64,000 bases of DNA from JARLGU01 sp036504535 (GTDB lineage Bacteria; Armatimonadota; Armatimonadia; Armatimonadales; Capsulimonadaceae), in assembly GCA_036504535.1 (NCBI GenBank), contig DASXUY010000034.1, positions 49,747-113,746 of the forward strand. The letters run 5' to 3'. The notes under the pieces were generated by a model that worked only from the letters and a program-made list of their open reading frames with translations, was not told where the DNA came from and ran no database searches. A program made the translations under genes and the position numbers. The first letter of the stretch is position 1, and every line of letters begins with the position of its first letter. Positions 63,959 through 64,000 of this stretch are shown here, piece by piece.

Positions 63959-64000
63959 ATGGTAACCCCGCCTGATGAGATTATATCCATCTTGTCGCCT
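63959..64000 (+). CDS. 5' end of an unknown gene, truncated by window edge
   Basis: ATG 63959 is preceded by AAGGAG at ideal spacing and opens a frame MVTPPDEIISILSP to the end of the window. Fourteen residues are too few to name a family. Confidence 0.6.
   Translation, partial: MVTPPDEIISILSP

Overview
The window looks like a chromosomal polysaccharide-utilisation region from a bacterium of the Armatimonadota. The phylum call is an inference. It rests mainly on four prepilin-like proteins with the N-terminal pattern typical of that phylum (FTLIELLVVIAI followed by LFPVFATAREKARQT and a C-terminal H-X9-D[G/N] motif), on very large secreted carbohydrate-binding proteins, and on many rare glycoside hydrolases at moderate GC. 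I saw no rRNA, tRNA, CRISPR array, transposase or phage gene.

Layout. 1-404: 5' part of a secreted Ig-like protein running off the left edge. 0.75-5.8 kb: a GH106-like rhamnosidase and an SGNH esterase in one minus-strand operon, with a divergent IclR regulator. 6-19.8 kb: a plus-strand catabolic run with an unrecognised glycosidase-like protein coupled to an arabinose-isomerase-like enzyme, a CE2-like esterase, two tandem pseudopilins, a decayed Gfo/Idh oxidoreductase, a GH5-like multidomain glycosidase, a zinc-type dehydrogenase and a third SGNH esterase, closed by a strong terminator. 19.9-21.5 kb: D-lyxose isomerase and an unusual FCD-AraC regulator. 21.5-24 kb: a haem-c/DUF2231 membrane protein, a Rieske protein and a small conserved protein. 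24.2-25.6 kb: a LacI-type sensor without a DNA-binding domain and a tiny Lys/Ala protein.

25.8-50.7 kb is the most striking part. Two consecutive minus-strand cassettes share the same order: an AraR-like regulator (GntR DNA-binding domain plus LacI-type sensor), an H-X9-DG pseudopilin starting 13-36 bp after it, then two secreted proteins of about 1300-1400 residues. The giant proteins combine CBM9-like domains (or Asp-box repeats), FlgD-type Ig folds, NHL-like propellers, an EF-hand-like loop and a related C-terminal tail. The cassette nearer 25 kb is followed by an unclassified glycosidase and a GH35 beta-galactosidase. A consensus sigma-70 promoter overlaps a palindromic operator in front of the right-hand cassette. 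My working hypothesis is a sugar-induced surface system: a sensor controls a pseudopilin-type export or assembly component and two giant glycan-binding proteins.

51-64 kb is more ordinary: a VWA protein, two sugar nucleotidyltransferases (one fused to a GHMP-kinase-like domain), a GH94 phosphorylase, a methyltransferase plus sugar-nucleotide-type dehydrogenase pair, a VOC protein, the housekeeping GTPase YchF, another methyltransferase, and the first codons of a gene at the right edge.

How it works together: the glycosidases (GH106, GH35, GH5-like, GH94, two unclassified) and three SGNH esterases would deacylate and cleave a decorated plant- or exopolysaccharide. The two aldose-ketose isomerases and the dehydrogenases would process the sugars. 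At least six regulators or sensors (IclR, FCD-AraC, LacI-like, two AraR-like) suggest separate control for different sugars. No sugar transporter or sugar-catabolic kinase is visible in the window. All family assignments are by eye; no database search was possible.
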